Positions 24,084 through 36,000 of a stretch of 64,000 bases of DNA are shown here, piece by piece; position 1 is the first letter of the stretch; each line of letters opens with the position of its first letter. The position numbers were made by a program, and so were the translations under genes. Source of the DNA: Myrica gale (taxonomy: Eukaryota > Streptophyta > Magnoliopsida > Fagales > Myricaceae); contig OZ005613.1 in the NCBI GenBank assembly GCA_963930655.1, forward strand, positions 12,966,501 through 13,030,500, in the 5' to 3' direction. The notes under the pieces are model-generated. The model ran no database searches. It worked only from the letters and a program-made list of their open reading frames with translations, and had not been told where the DNA came from.

Positions 24084-26284
24084 GTAAGTTTAGCAATTCG
24101 AAACCCTAGCTTGTTCAATTTCATTTTTTTGTTCTCAGAGATGTTTGCATCCTCAGGATTGGGATGTAATTGAGTGAAAATTTTATAAAATTCTTTAGTC
24201 TTTGAATGTTGACTGTGTTCTGAGGCTTTCAACTCTTAGTTAGTTGTCTTTTCCCCTTGGTTCGCGGGAGAATGTATGGGAAGAAACTAGAACTTGGAGT
24301 TTGATCTCCGGGGTCTCAGTATTTGTTTTCCTATTATTTTTCGGATGGTTTCTCTGCATTTTTAACCGGTACTTAGATGAGTTCTTTGATTATGCTCTGA
24401 GTGGGTTCTGGTTTCTGTGTGTTCCAAATTCTCGCTGGTACTCTGAGAATTGAAGAAAACCTTGAAATTGATGCATATTGCACATTTGGTTTTTCCTTAG
24501 AGTTTGAGTTGTGGGCCAATTGAGTTAAGTTATTGAGTGTAAGTGAATTCGAGCTGATATTTTCAATTTACGTGGTCAATTGATCTGTTTGTACATTTTA
24601 AAGTTCGATTTGGCTGATACTTCACAACCGAGTGCACTAATTTGGTCGAATTTTGAGTTTAAGGGAGTTGGTTGAATTCTTTTATAGTTAAATTTGATTG
24701 TCTTGGTTATATTGTTGAGGAGCTCCTTGTTTGACTGGTATGGATAGCGTGATGAATATTTGTGTGTTTTTCGGGTTGATAATGGACGGTTGTGAACAAG
24801 GGGATTAATGGTGTTGTCTCAAACGGTCAGTCTCTAGGTATCTCTCCCTAGTTCTAGCTAATTACACTCTTGGCCTGTCATCTATGGTCACAAAGACCCC
24901 ATATGTGCTGAAAAGTGATTTGTTGTTAGATGGATGAACTAACTCGAGATGAAAAAGTAAGGGATTCAGACAAGAGGATGTGTGTTTCTTTAAGTTATAT
25001 GGGTCATAAGTATGTGAAACCCTAATGTGTCTGCATTATCTAAACAAAAGGTGATGGTGTCAGGCTGGGTAAGGTTATGTCCCTTCTTTTTTAAATCGTA
25101 CATGATGTTTATGTCAGTTACAGCTGTGTAATTGCCCCTCAAAGGGTCAGGGGTCAATTTTTTGCTTGCAATGATGATGGACCCACTGCAAAAGTATGGT
25201 CCAGATTTCATGTTACATCTGAATGGCTCTACAAAGTGAAATAGTAATATTGGTGATGAAGTTAATTTGAGAGCTGAGATTTGTTCATTAAATTTGTGGT
25301 TATAAGTTGGTACGAATCTAATAGCAAATTAGATCTGTCATGCTTTAGATCCCTTGAAGTCAACATTGATTCAGTATGTGTACATACTTGATGGAGTTGG
25401 TCATTGTAGTTCAAATTTGACATAACTGTCTGAGGCACACAAAAAATCTGCTTCTCATGACTGGCCTCATTTAGTGCTCGAAAAATGGGATATCGAAGAG
25501 CAATTTTTTCTTGTTTTAGATATGAGCTTCCTTACCTAAATTGCTTCAATGTATAAAGTGATATACGGAACCTAAGGGTGCTTTGCAAGCTGCTTCCTTG
25601 ACATTGTTGAAATGATACAAAAAGATTTAGTCATCATCTAAGCTTTAGAAAGCACGTCTGTTTGCCCGAGCAATCTTTAGATAGTTGTTGCACTTCTGTC
25701 AACATCGCGGTAGATTCAGGCGGTTCCTTCTACTGAACTTGCAACATGCAGGATGATGTCGTCATGCAGTTGCTGTTGATGTGCATATACTAGTTGGGGT
25801 GATCTGAACCCATGTGTCTAAATGAAACTCCAGGATAGGCATGGTTACTGGGGCTATAAAATTATGCGAGCTAATTGTGTTTGTAAAGTGGGAGTTCTTG
25901 TTTTCTTCCTTTGAGCCATTTGACACTTATGATAAACAGGTGCTAACATATACGTTAGCTTATTCAGTCATATTTCCAACACATATATTGGCTTCTTTAG
26001 TAATACGTAAATATATTAATATTTTTTACCTGCAGATTGAATAGTTTAAGCAAGAGTTTCTGTATGCAAAATATAGTGGTCTACACCATGCTAAGTAACA
26101 GAAATGCTGAATGTAATTTGATTAAGACTACCATGAAACATTGCTTTCATTGAAGTGGAGGTTGCTTGCCTTTTAATTTTCCTACCAACTAGATTTGGCT
26201 AAGTCCATCATTGTTAGAATAATTTGTTTGGAATATTAAATACCCTATAGAAGATAAGATAATTTCTTCATTCACCATGAACTT

Positions 26285-29255
26285 CTCAGCGCAGGTTTTC
26301 TTGGTTGTATTCAGACCATTTTCCCATTCTTTTGGTGGATGGTAGGGTGGGAGGAGGGAAGAGACCCTTCCGTTTTGAGAATATGTGGTTGAAGGAGAAC
26401 GGTTTTTTGGATAGGGTTAAGGAGTGGTGAGAGTCTTTTGAATTCCGGGGTTCTCCGAGCTTTGTGCTAGACTCTAAGTTGAAGGCTTTGAAGAATAAGT
26501 TGAGAGCGTGGAACCAAGAAAGTTTTGGGGATATAAGTTTCAGAAAGTCTGCCTTATTAAGCGAGTTGTCGTCCCTTGATTCCTTAGATGAGGGGGAGAT
26601 CCTTGATGAGAGGGGAAAGCAAGGAAGTTGGAGGTATTGGGAGATTTGGATCATTTGATTGAGTTGTAGAAGACTAGTTGGCGAAAAAATCGAGGTCTTT
26701 GTGGCTTAAAGATGGGGATAGATGCACTAATTTTTTCCACCGTATGGACAACTCAAATAGAAGGTTTAACTCGATTTCTAGTTTGGAAGTGGAGGGGGAA
26801 ATTGTGGAGGATTCGTCGCTGATTTCTGCTGGTATCGTTGATTTCTATTGCTCGTTGTATGAGGAGCCATTTTCATGGAGGCCGGCTTTGGATGGTTTGG
26901 AATTTGATTCTATTTCAAAGAAGGAGGCGAGTTGGATTGAGAGACCCTTTGAGGAGGATGAGGTCACCGGGATGGTCCGTCACCTTAATGGTGACAAGGC
27001 TCCTGGCCCGGATGGATTCTCTTTAGCTTTTTTTTCAATTTTGCTGGGAGGTGGTTAAGGGAGATGTTATGGCCATGTTTAATGAATTTTCTTAGAGGGG
27101 TAAGTTTGTTAAATGCATAAATGCTACATATATTGTTCTTATTCCTAAAAAAGTTGGTGCTGTGGAATTGAAAGACTTTCGTCCTATAAGTTTGGTTGGA
27201 GGGGTGTACAATATTCTTGCCAAGGTGTTGGCAAATAGGTTGAAGTTGGTTCTGGAGAAAATCATATCGCCTTCTCATAATGCTTTTGTGTGGGGAAGAC
27301 AGATTTTGGACTCCTTTTTATCGCTAATGAGTGCATTGATGCGAGATTGAGGTCGAATGTTCCGGGAGTTATGTGCAAACTTGATATTCACAAAGCTTAC
27401 GACCATGTGAATTGGAAATTCTTGTTGTATCTATTGAGGAGATGCGGGTTTCGAGAGAAGTGGTGTCGTTGGATTGACTTTTGTATCTCTACGGTTAAGT
27501 GGTGTCTTTGGAAGTTCTCGAGGTTTGCGTCAGGGTCATCCTCTTTCCCCCTATTGTTTGTGATTGTCAAGGAAGCCTTCAGCAGGATGATAAATGTGGC
27601 GGTTGGAAGAGACGCTATTAAGGGTTTTGAGGTAGGGAGAGGTGGTAGTAATGAGGTGTGTATTTCGCATTTACTCTTTTGCTGATGATGCGCTGATTTT
27701 TTGTGAGGACGTGGAGAATCAAGTGAGGAACCTAAGATGTTTGCTTTTGTGCTTCGAGACAGTGTCTGGTCTTAGACTTAATCTTGGCAAGTCCGAGGTC
27801 ATTTCTATTGGCAGAGTGGGTGATGTTTAGGGGTTGGCGGATACTTTGGGTTGTAGTGTGTCATTCATCCCAATGACATACCTTGGGCTTCCTCTTGGTG
27901 CTAAGTTTAGATGTGTGAGCATTTGGGATGACATTGTTGAGATTTTTGAAAGAAGGTTGGCGGGATGGAAACACATTTATCTTTCAAAAGGGGGAAGGTT
28001 AACTTTGATTAGATCCACTCTTTCTAGCCTTCCTACATATTTTATGTCTCTTTTTCCTATACCAACGCCAGTGGCTAATAGGTTGGAGAAGCGGTGGTGT
28101 TAAGCATAGGTTTCACCTTGTTAAGTGGGCTAAAGTTTGCTCCCCTCTTAGTGCTGGTGGTTTGGGGCTCAGAAGGCTGACCTTGTTCAATAGAGCTCTT
28201 ATTGGTAAATGGCTTTGGCGATTCACTTCTGAAAGAGACAGCTTATGGAAGACAGTCATTACAGAGAAGTATGAGTGTGAGGAGGGTGGTTGGAGCACTT
28301 TGGTGGTTCAGGGTTCTTATGGTGTGAGTTTGTGGAAAAACATCAGTAGAGAGTAGAACTTTTTTAGAGAGCATGGTTTGTAGTTGGGAGCGGTTCTAAA
28401 ATTCGGTTCTGGCATAACAAGTGGTGTGGGGATAGGCGTTGAGTGAGGAGTTTCCTTAATTATTTTCTCTTGCTAGCCGGAAGGACGCTTGGATGGCTGA
28501 TTGCATGGAGTTGGGATCCAGAGTGGTTGTGTGGGATGTTCACTTCGATAGGATGATTAATGATTGAGAGATAAAAGTTTTTTCACAGTTTTATTCTTTA
28601 CTCTATTTGTGGAGTAGGAGAGGGGTGAGGATAAAATGTTGTGGAGGGGTACTAAGAGTGGTGTTTTCTCTGTAAAATCGATGTATGCTTTGCTTCTGGA
28701 GGGCTCCATACTGGATTTTCCTTGGCGACCCTGTTGGAGGAATTGGGTTTTGCATTCCTTGTTTGGGAGGCCACTTAAAATTTTGACCATTGACAACTTG
28801 AGGAGGAGGGTTGTTTGTGTGACTGAGTGGTGCTACTTATGTAAGAGCGATAGAGAATCAGTTGATCATATCTGGGGGCATGTGCTGAGCATCCTTAACT
28901 ATGATTGGGTTATGCCAAGGAAGGTAGTGGATGTTTTGCGTTGTTGGAGGAGGAAGTTTGAGGATCCAATTGCGTCGGCTATTTGGAAGATGATTCTAGC
29001 CTGCATATGATGGAGTTTGTGGAGGGAGAGGAATGGACGATGTTTTGAAGACAAGACTGTGTCTTTGGCTAGTTTGGGGGGTTTTTTGTTGCACTCTCTG
29101 TTTCTATGGGCTAATTCGGGTTTAGGCTGTCCATTTGTGGATTTTTCGGATTTTCTCAGTTTTTTAGCTTGTATGCTATAGTAGTTGTCAGTATAGTCTC
29201 TTGTACTGTCGTCTTTCTTTTCTTTAATAAGATTGCCTTACTTATAAAAAAAAAA
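26285..29255 (+). mobile_element. L1-type LINE, 5'-truncated, in the first NF-YA intron
   Basis: About 2.97 kb. It starts inside the endonuclease domain, whose last motif SDHFPILLV is readable. It continues through the reverse transcriptase ([41 protein letters not shown] at ~27672; [11 protein letters not shown]) and a zinc-binding zf-RVT region, then a 3' UTR ending 'cttacttat' plus poly(A). Flanks are a 9-bp target-site duplication 'catgaactt' at 26276-26284 and 29256-29264. The reading frame is broken in many places by stops and frameshifts, so it is inactive. It is inserted in the sense orientation of NF-YA. Confidence 0.9.
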
Positions 29256-29653
29256 CATGAACTTTAAAACAATCTAACTCGCTCTTTCCAATGCATGGAT
29301 TTTGTTTTCTTCTGATGATAATTTCTCTGTCCATCATCTAGTCTATACTTATGTATTCCTGTATAAATGTGTAGAAAACAACTTTATAGGCTTTCTGGCC
29401 TTCATTGAAAGAACATTTCAACTGTACGATTAAGAGGACTAAAAAGAGAGTAACTTCTTGGCTGATAGACTAGATTCTTTGAGCGATTCGGCTACTATGA
29501 AGCATTATATTGGTTTGTCCATGATTTGCTGCCATAATAGAGCTTTGAAGTTCTTTAATGAAATAAATGAGTCCTATGTCTGTTAATTCATGGGTAATTA
29601 TATATCCCTTATCAATACCTTCAATGATATATAAAACTGCTGTTATATTTGTT

Positions 29654-29980
29654 AATTGTCCCTTGTATGGTTGTTATTTAATTTAAGAAATATGTTTAGA
29701 CAATATAATTTGCATTATTGCCTGGAGCAGTAATCTAACCATACATCATGGCATGGGGTATTAGGTTTTTTCTTGTTTTCTTTCTTGGTTGTGTAGATGC
29801 TAATATTAGGCCCTCAAGCGTTTGTTTTTTTTTTCCTAGTGACTCAGAGGTCATTGGTCCAAATTATCCCCTGTATGGTTGTTATTTAAGCTAAGAAAGA
29901 TGTTTCGACAACATTTTACATTATCCCCTGGAACAGTACTCTAACCATACATCATGGCATGGGGTTTTAGTTTTTTTCGT
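29654..29980. repeat. Direct duplication, 206-nt offset, next to the NF-YA start exon
   Basis: About 117 nt starting near 29654 recurs from 29861. Both contain 'gtatggttgttatttaa' and 'ctaaccatacatcatggcat', the latter at 29735 and 29941, and both run into a T-rich stretch. The second copy leads into 'gtttttcag', a potential alternative acceptor upstream of the start-codon exon. Confidence 0.7.
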
Positions 29981-30078
29981 TTTTCAGTATCATGTTTCTG
30001 AAATGCTTTGGTATTACTTTGACAATGTTGTTTCTGCTGCCAGATTTGACTCTGGGGATTGGCTTGCAGTACATCCCA

Positions 30079-33000
30079 ATGACTTCTTCTGTCAATGATT
30101 CGTCTGGTATTTTCTTCGAAAAGCTTCATCATATTCATATATTGGGGTTGTTTGTTTACCAAAATTTTGGGGAATATTCGCAAAATTTTGGGAATTTTTG
30201 AATGTTGAACTTTATTGGGATTTGTGAAAAGTTTGAAATGTATGTGTAAAAGTTGAAAATTTTGAAGTATGTTTGTTTGGTTGAAATTGTTGGGGCCCCA
30301 AATTTTTGGGCAAACAAACATAGTCTGTTTGATCTCATTCTCAGCTAATGGGTTAAGCCATACTCATATTGATCTTCTACTTGAGCCAGCTTGTTTAATT
30401 TGATAATGTGGAAAATGGGATTAGTTTTTTATTTATTGACAACATGAAATAATTTTGGAAGAGTTTTGTTTTTTGTTTTGTCTTTCAGTACTGTCTTTAC
30501 AAAGTAGGGATAATCCCAATCGGAGAAAACCTAAGACCCTTTTGCACCTCGTTCTTTTCCAAGGATTTGAACTAGGATCTCCAGCGTGACTTTGATTTTA
30601 ACTTGTGGCTTGGGCCTATCCTACCTCACGATGATACCACTTGATTGGAGGTCAAAGTGAATAACATCCTTGGCATTACTGCTTTGTGGTGCGTATTGCC
30701 CTGGTGCTGTGATAATTGTCTAGTTTGGAAGAAACATACAACTTTTTTCATGTCCTTGGAAAATTTTACTCATCTGGTCGAATTTTTTAAAAGTGTGGTG
30801 CCTTTAGTATACGATTTAATAGTTACTAGATTCTTTTTGGTCCTAACAGTACTCTTTCTTGTTTAAGTTTTTATGACTCTTCATGAAGTATTTATCCACT
30901 GTAAACCAATGATTGTCTAGATAATAGCGAAGCTGAAGAGCAGCAGAACCGCTCAGAATCCCAGATTTCATCTTTGTCTCCTGCAGCTGGAATGTCTCAT
31001 CCTGGTATTACTACTCCAAGTGTTCCATATCCAGCACCTCCCCAGCTTGGGGCAGGACATGCTCTGGTACTATCTTTGAAGTCAATGTGTAACTTATTTG
31101 AGTATGTTTAAAATAGTTCACTTACAACGTCTTTGGTGTTTCTCAGTTATGAATGCATAATTTTGGAAAGTTAATCAGGACATAATTTTTGGCTCCATCT
31201 ACCAAATGTATTAATTATAAGTTCCCTTCTTTAGTTCCATAAATTATCATGATTCCCTACCCTCTATTGTTGTGACATCCTTGCCTAACAACCTGCTTCC
31301 CCACTACATTCGCTCAATCGTGCTTCAAAATATCTTAGGAATCTTCTTTGCTCCTCATAACCTGTCAATAACAACCTAGTCTCCTCCTCAATGTTGTTTC
31401 ACTGCACATTTCCATTCTTAGTTGTGGCAGAATGTTATTAAGGAGAAATTGCAAAGAGATTTCTTGTGGGGTAGCGATGGTGAGGTTCACAAACTTCATC
31501 TTCTTAATTGGAAAGCCGTTTGTTCTCCTATTGTTTGTGGTGGTTTGGGTATTAGAAGTCTCTCCGTGTTTAATAAAGCTTTGTTGGGTAAATGGTTATG
31601 GAGGTTTGCTACTGAGAGAGATTGTATGTGGCAGAATGTTATTAAGGAGAAATATGGAGCCATTGAGGGGGAGTGGTGCACTTTACCTCCTCAGGGGTCT
31701 TATGGGGTTAGTCTCTGGAAGCATATTAGCAAGGGTTGGGAGGCTTTCAGGGCGTATACTCGGGTGGTGGTGGGAAATGGGCAAAGGACGAGGTTTTGGC
31801 ATGAGTGTGGTGTGGGGATCGTCTGTTGAGGTGCTCTTTTCCTACAGTGTTTTCCTTTCTTTGGATCCGGATGGTCTGGTGGTGGATTGTATGGATTATG
31901 ATGTTAGCACTGTTGTTTGGAATGTTCAGTTCTTACGGCATGCAAATGATTAGGAGTTGGAAGAGTTTTCATCATTTTTTTCCACCCTTTATGAGTTAGT
32001 GTTGCATCGAGGTGTGGAGGACAAGTTGTGTTGGGTGGGTAGCAAGGATGACAATTTTTTTGTGAAGTCGTTCTATGCTTTGCTTGATGGTGGTAGAGAT
32101 GTGTCCTTCCCTTGGCGTCGGATCTGGAAGTCTAAAGTCCCATCAAGAGTCTCCTTCTTTGTTTGGGAGGCTACGCATGGTAGGATTTTGACTTCTGATA
32201 ACTTGAGGTGTTGAGGGCTTTATGTGCTTAATTGGTGCTACTTATGTAAGAGGGATGACGAGTCGGTTAACCATGTTTTACTCCATTGCCGGTGGAGAGA
32301 GGTCTGTGGCAGCATGTTTTCTACTTGCTAAATCTACATTGGGTTATGCAAGAGCGGGTGGGGGACGTTTTGATTTGTTGGGGGAGAAAGCTTAAAGATC
32401 CTTTCGCTAAGGTTATTTGGAGGATGATTCCTCCTTGCATATGGTGGAGCCTTTGGAAGGAGAGGAATAGGCTTTGTTTTGAGGGTTCTTCGTTGTCCAT
32501 TGAGCGATTGCAAGTTGGTTTGTTGCTTACTTTGTTTCTTTGGGCTAATGCATTGTTGGGGGGGGGCCCTTTTCTTGATTTTCAGGATTTCCTTAGTTTC
32601 TTTGTCTGTATGTTGTAACCTGTCAGTACAATCTTTGTACTGATGCTTCTCTTTTTCGTTAATAAAACTTCTTACTTATAAAAAAACATTTCCATTCTTA
32701 GTTATTATTTCGGGATTGCAGTCGTTTTGTTCTTACACCAGAAGTCATTATACTAAGCTTTTTTTTGTTTTAAATTATTTTGAATGTAAACCATGTTATT
32801 GTCCTCGCAAGCTTTTGGTATGTCCATTGTAGAAAGGGTGGTGACTGGTAAACTCAGTCCGTGAATGAATTTTGCATGTTTATGTAGTAGTAGTGTATTA
32901 TTCTCTCTTTGTTTCCCCTTATTTTTCTCCCCCAGCTTCACAATTGAATGCTTGAAATGTGTTAGACCTGTGCCTGGGAAAGGATCTTGTAATGCTTTAC

Positions 33001-36000
33001 AATGTTTGATGTTTAATTGATTTTTGGATCTCTTCCTTTTAAGAAAAAATGATTGTCAGCCAGAATTTGGAGTGGCGATGAGAACGCAGGAATCAAGATG
33101 TGCAACAGCACATGTTGGGAAATAATTTTGGATTTACAGGAACAGAGTAATCTTGCCAACCCAAAAAGAAGGGGAAAAAGAATGGGCTGAAAAGAGATGG
33201 GGGGAGAAGGTTAATTATAGAACAAATGGGTTTCTTGTTTGTTGGATACTGGAGCCATCATTCTTTACTTTTTACTCATATCCAGAAACATGACGTCTAT
33301 TATGATGCTTTGTATCGAAAAAGAAAAAATAATTGCAATGCAAGGCGATAAACAGGACTATGAATTAGGTAAAAGGAAAAACTAGCTTTTATTAGGGAGG
33401 AATAGGTTTTGAAGTGGAACTAGTTTGGAGGACGAAAGATTTGATGTGGGCAGCAATTGCTGTTGTGCTTGTTTTCTTTTGCCATTCATAAGAGAAACAG
33501 CGGGCAGCCACATGGGCCTGGAGGGATGTTGCGTTGAATATAAGATTCTATAGGGCCCTCTGTGATTGGGAAATGGAGGCTATGATGGGCTGCTTTATGC
33601 TTTATTGCTATTCAGGTTTCTAATCTTAGGGACGATCTGACATATTGGTGACCAATTTGGAGAACTAGAATAAAGGTGAAAAATTCTGTGACCTGCTTAA
33701 TTTAACAGTTCGTCATCATAGGTGTATCATTTTGCTTTGTCCTTTTTGTTTTTTTCTTGAGTTCAACTTGTGCTTGCGTGAGTTCACCCCTCTTTTATCC
33801 TCACACTCCCTTGATTCGTTTACATACCCACGTAGACGTACGAACACACACATAAAAAACACAGGCTCACCCGCAAATATACGCATATCGTTTAGTTATT
33901 TATATACCAACATAAGTAGAGGATGTACGCATATGGTCACATTCTGTAGTGTTTGATGGTCACTTTTTGTTGCTTAAGCGGTAAACGGTGGTTAGGGGTA
34001 GGAAGTGCCAGTTGCATTAAATGCAATATGTGGGGTGTGTTTGTTTTGTCAGATAGGATTTAAGTCACTACAATCTTGCTTTGAGTACGACTTTGATCCC
34101 TTATCTTTCATGACCTGTGACAATTTCTAACAATGCAAAACCATAGCCTTATTTTCTTATTAGTGGATGATAATGAAGATTGGAGAGTTCGTCAATCTAT
34201 TATTTAGTGAATTCATAGGTTATCTTCAAATTATCTTGATAAAATTACACAGCCCCCTTTAACTATCATCTCTTTTAATGTACCTTTAAACTACCAAGGG
34301 TGGGTCAATAGGGTATTAGTGAACTTTTCTTCTTGGTTCCCTCGACCTTCACTCCCATCTTGCCAAGCTAAGGCTACCAACACATTGTATCCAACCACAT
34401 TGTGGCAAATCGATACAAGTAGGCTTGGAGGGATAAAGATCTTCTGCATTTCCTTGGCCGAATTGCACGGTAGAATTCGGAGAGAGATAGACACAATGGG
34501 TGGACCCTACATTATTTAATGTTGCTCATATCTACTCATATAAAGTTTCAGACAACATAAGCATACAATGGGGTCCACCTGTTGTGTATATCTCTCTCCG
34601 AATTTTACGTGCAATTCTGGCAAGGAATTCCAGAGGATCTCAATCTGGCTTGGAGTGCCATCTAGCAATCATAATACGATAGAGAAAAGTAAGATTTTGA
34701 CTAACTGATGTTAAACGAAGATATTTGAGACCTTGGTTTTCATAGCTTTCTTCCTGGAACACTAAGTTTAACCATTTTTAGCTCAAATAACGTGGAAATC
34801 AGCTTGTTTTAGGCCATAAAAGGAATACTACTTTTAGCATTAGTCGTAAGGGAGTCATTTGTAGCTATATTAGGAGGATGAGTAGGTGAGAATACAAAGG
34901 CACAAGCGTATCTCACTCCATACCCATACAATAATAAGTGATTAATATTCCATTTGAGAACCCTAACCATACCTGAAATGGGCGAGGTCAGGTAGATACC
35001 TCAATGCTTACTAACCCCATTTGAATCTTTAGTTGCAATGTGTACCCTATAACCTAAAATGCGCGAAGTGCTCGTAAAAGTTAAACATTGAATATATCTT
35101 TAGCTTGTGTTTACCTAAACTGAAAGTTTTAAATTACATTTTTAAGTGTTGTGTTGGTTTTTTTCTTCTAAAAAATTGCATTAAACCCAAAAATTTGGTT
35201 TTTGATAGAATTGTGAATATTTATGTAGATTGGAGTTTTATAGGTTTTTGTGTGAAGGTTGTTGAATAGTTTTAAAGATATTTAATTTTTATTGAAGTTT
35301 GCAAAAAGGTGTAGAGAAAGATGATTTGATATAATTGTTTAATAAAAAAAGTATTGGAGTTAGGTGGAAAAGTATGGAGAGAGAAGATTTGTTGGAATTT
35401 TTTTTGAAAAAATATTGGAATTTATGTGAAAAGTTGTTAAAGCTTGTGTAAAGGTATCTAGTGTTTGTGCGTGATTTTTTGAGATTTTGGATGTTCGTTT
35501 TACAAATTTTGTTGAATACATTGTATTCTATAATACTTTTGTAAACGAACATGCCTCGAGTGTCGAAGTTGGCGGCACTTTGGAGGTTACATGGCTAAAA
35601 AGGGGAAAATTACATGATCGTGAAGGGGTTTTGTCTAATTTCCTTCAATTATCTTAATGGCAAGTCTTTTCTTGTTAGATCTCAGATAAAGTTGTGATGA
35701 GTTCTTTTAGTTTTACTTGCGCTTTGATTGAACTAGAAGACAAAAGTTACGTTGCATGAGTGAAAATACAGATCTCTAGTTATTTGTAGGAATTTTATGA
35801 TTTAATTGTTAGACGACGAGATAATAGATTTTTTTGGCCAAGGATAGTCATTCTTTTAGGTCTCTGTTTACTCCACATAAATGATCCTTTTTATCTGTTT
35901 TTTTGTTCGGCTAACTTTATTCAAGGGTCATAGGTCTACATTCATTTCGCTAGAAAAGTCGACATTAATTTATGTGGGTTTGTGGGAAGCATGAAGAGTG

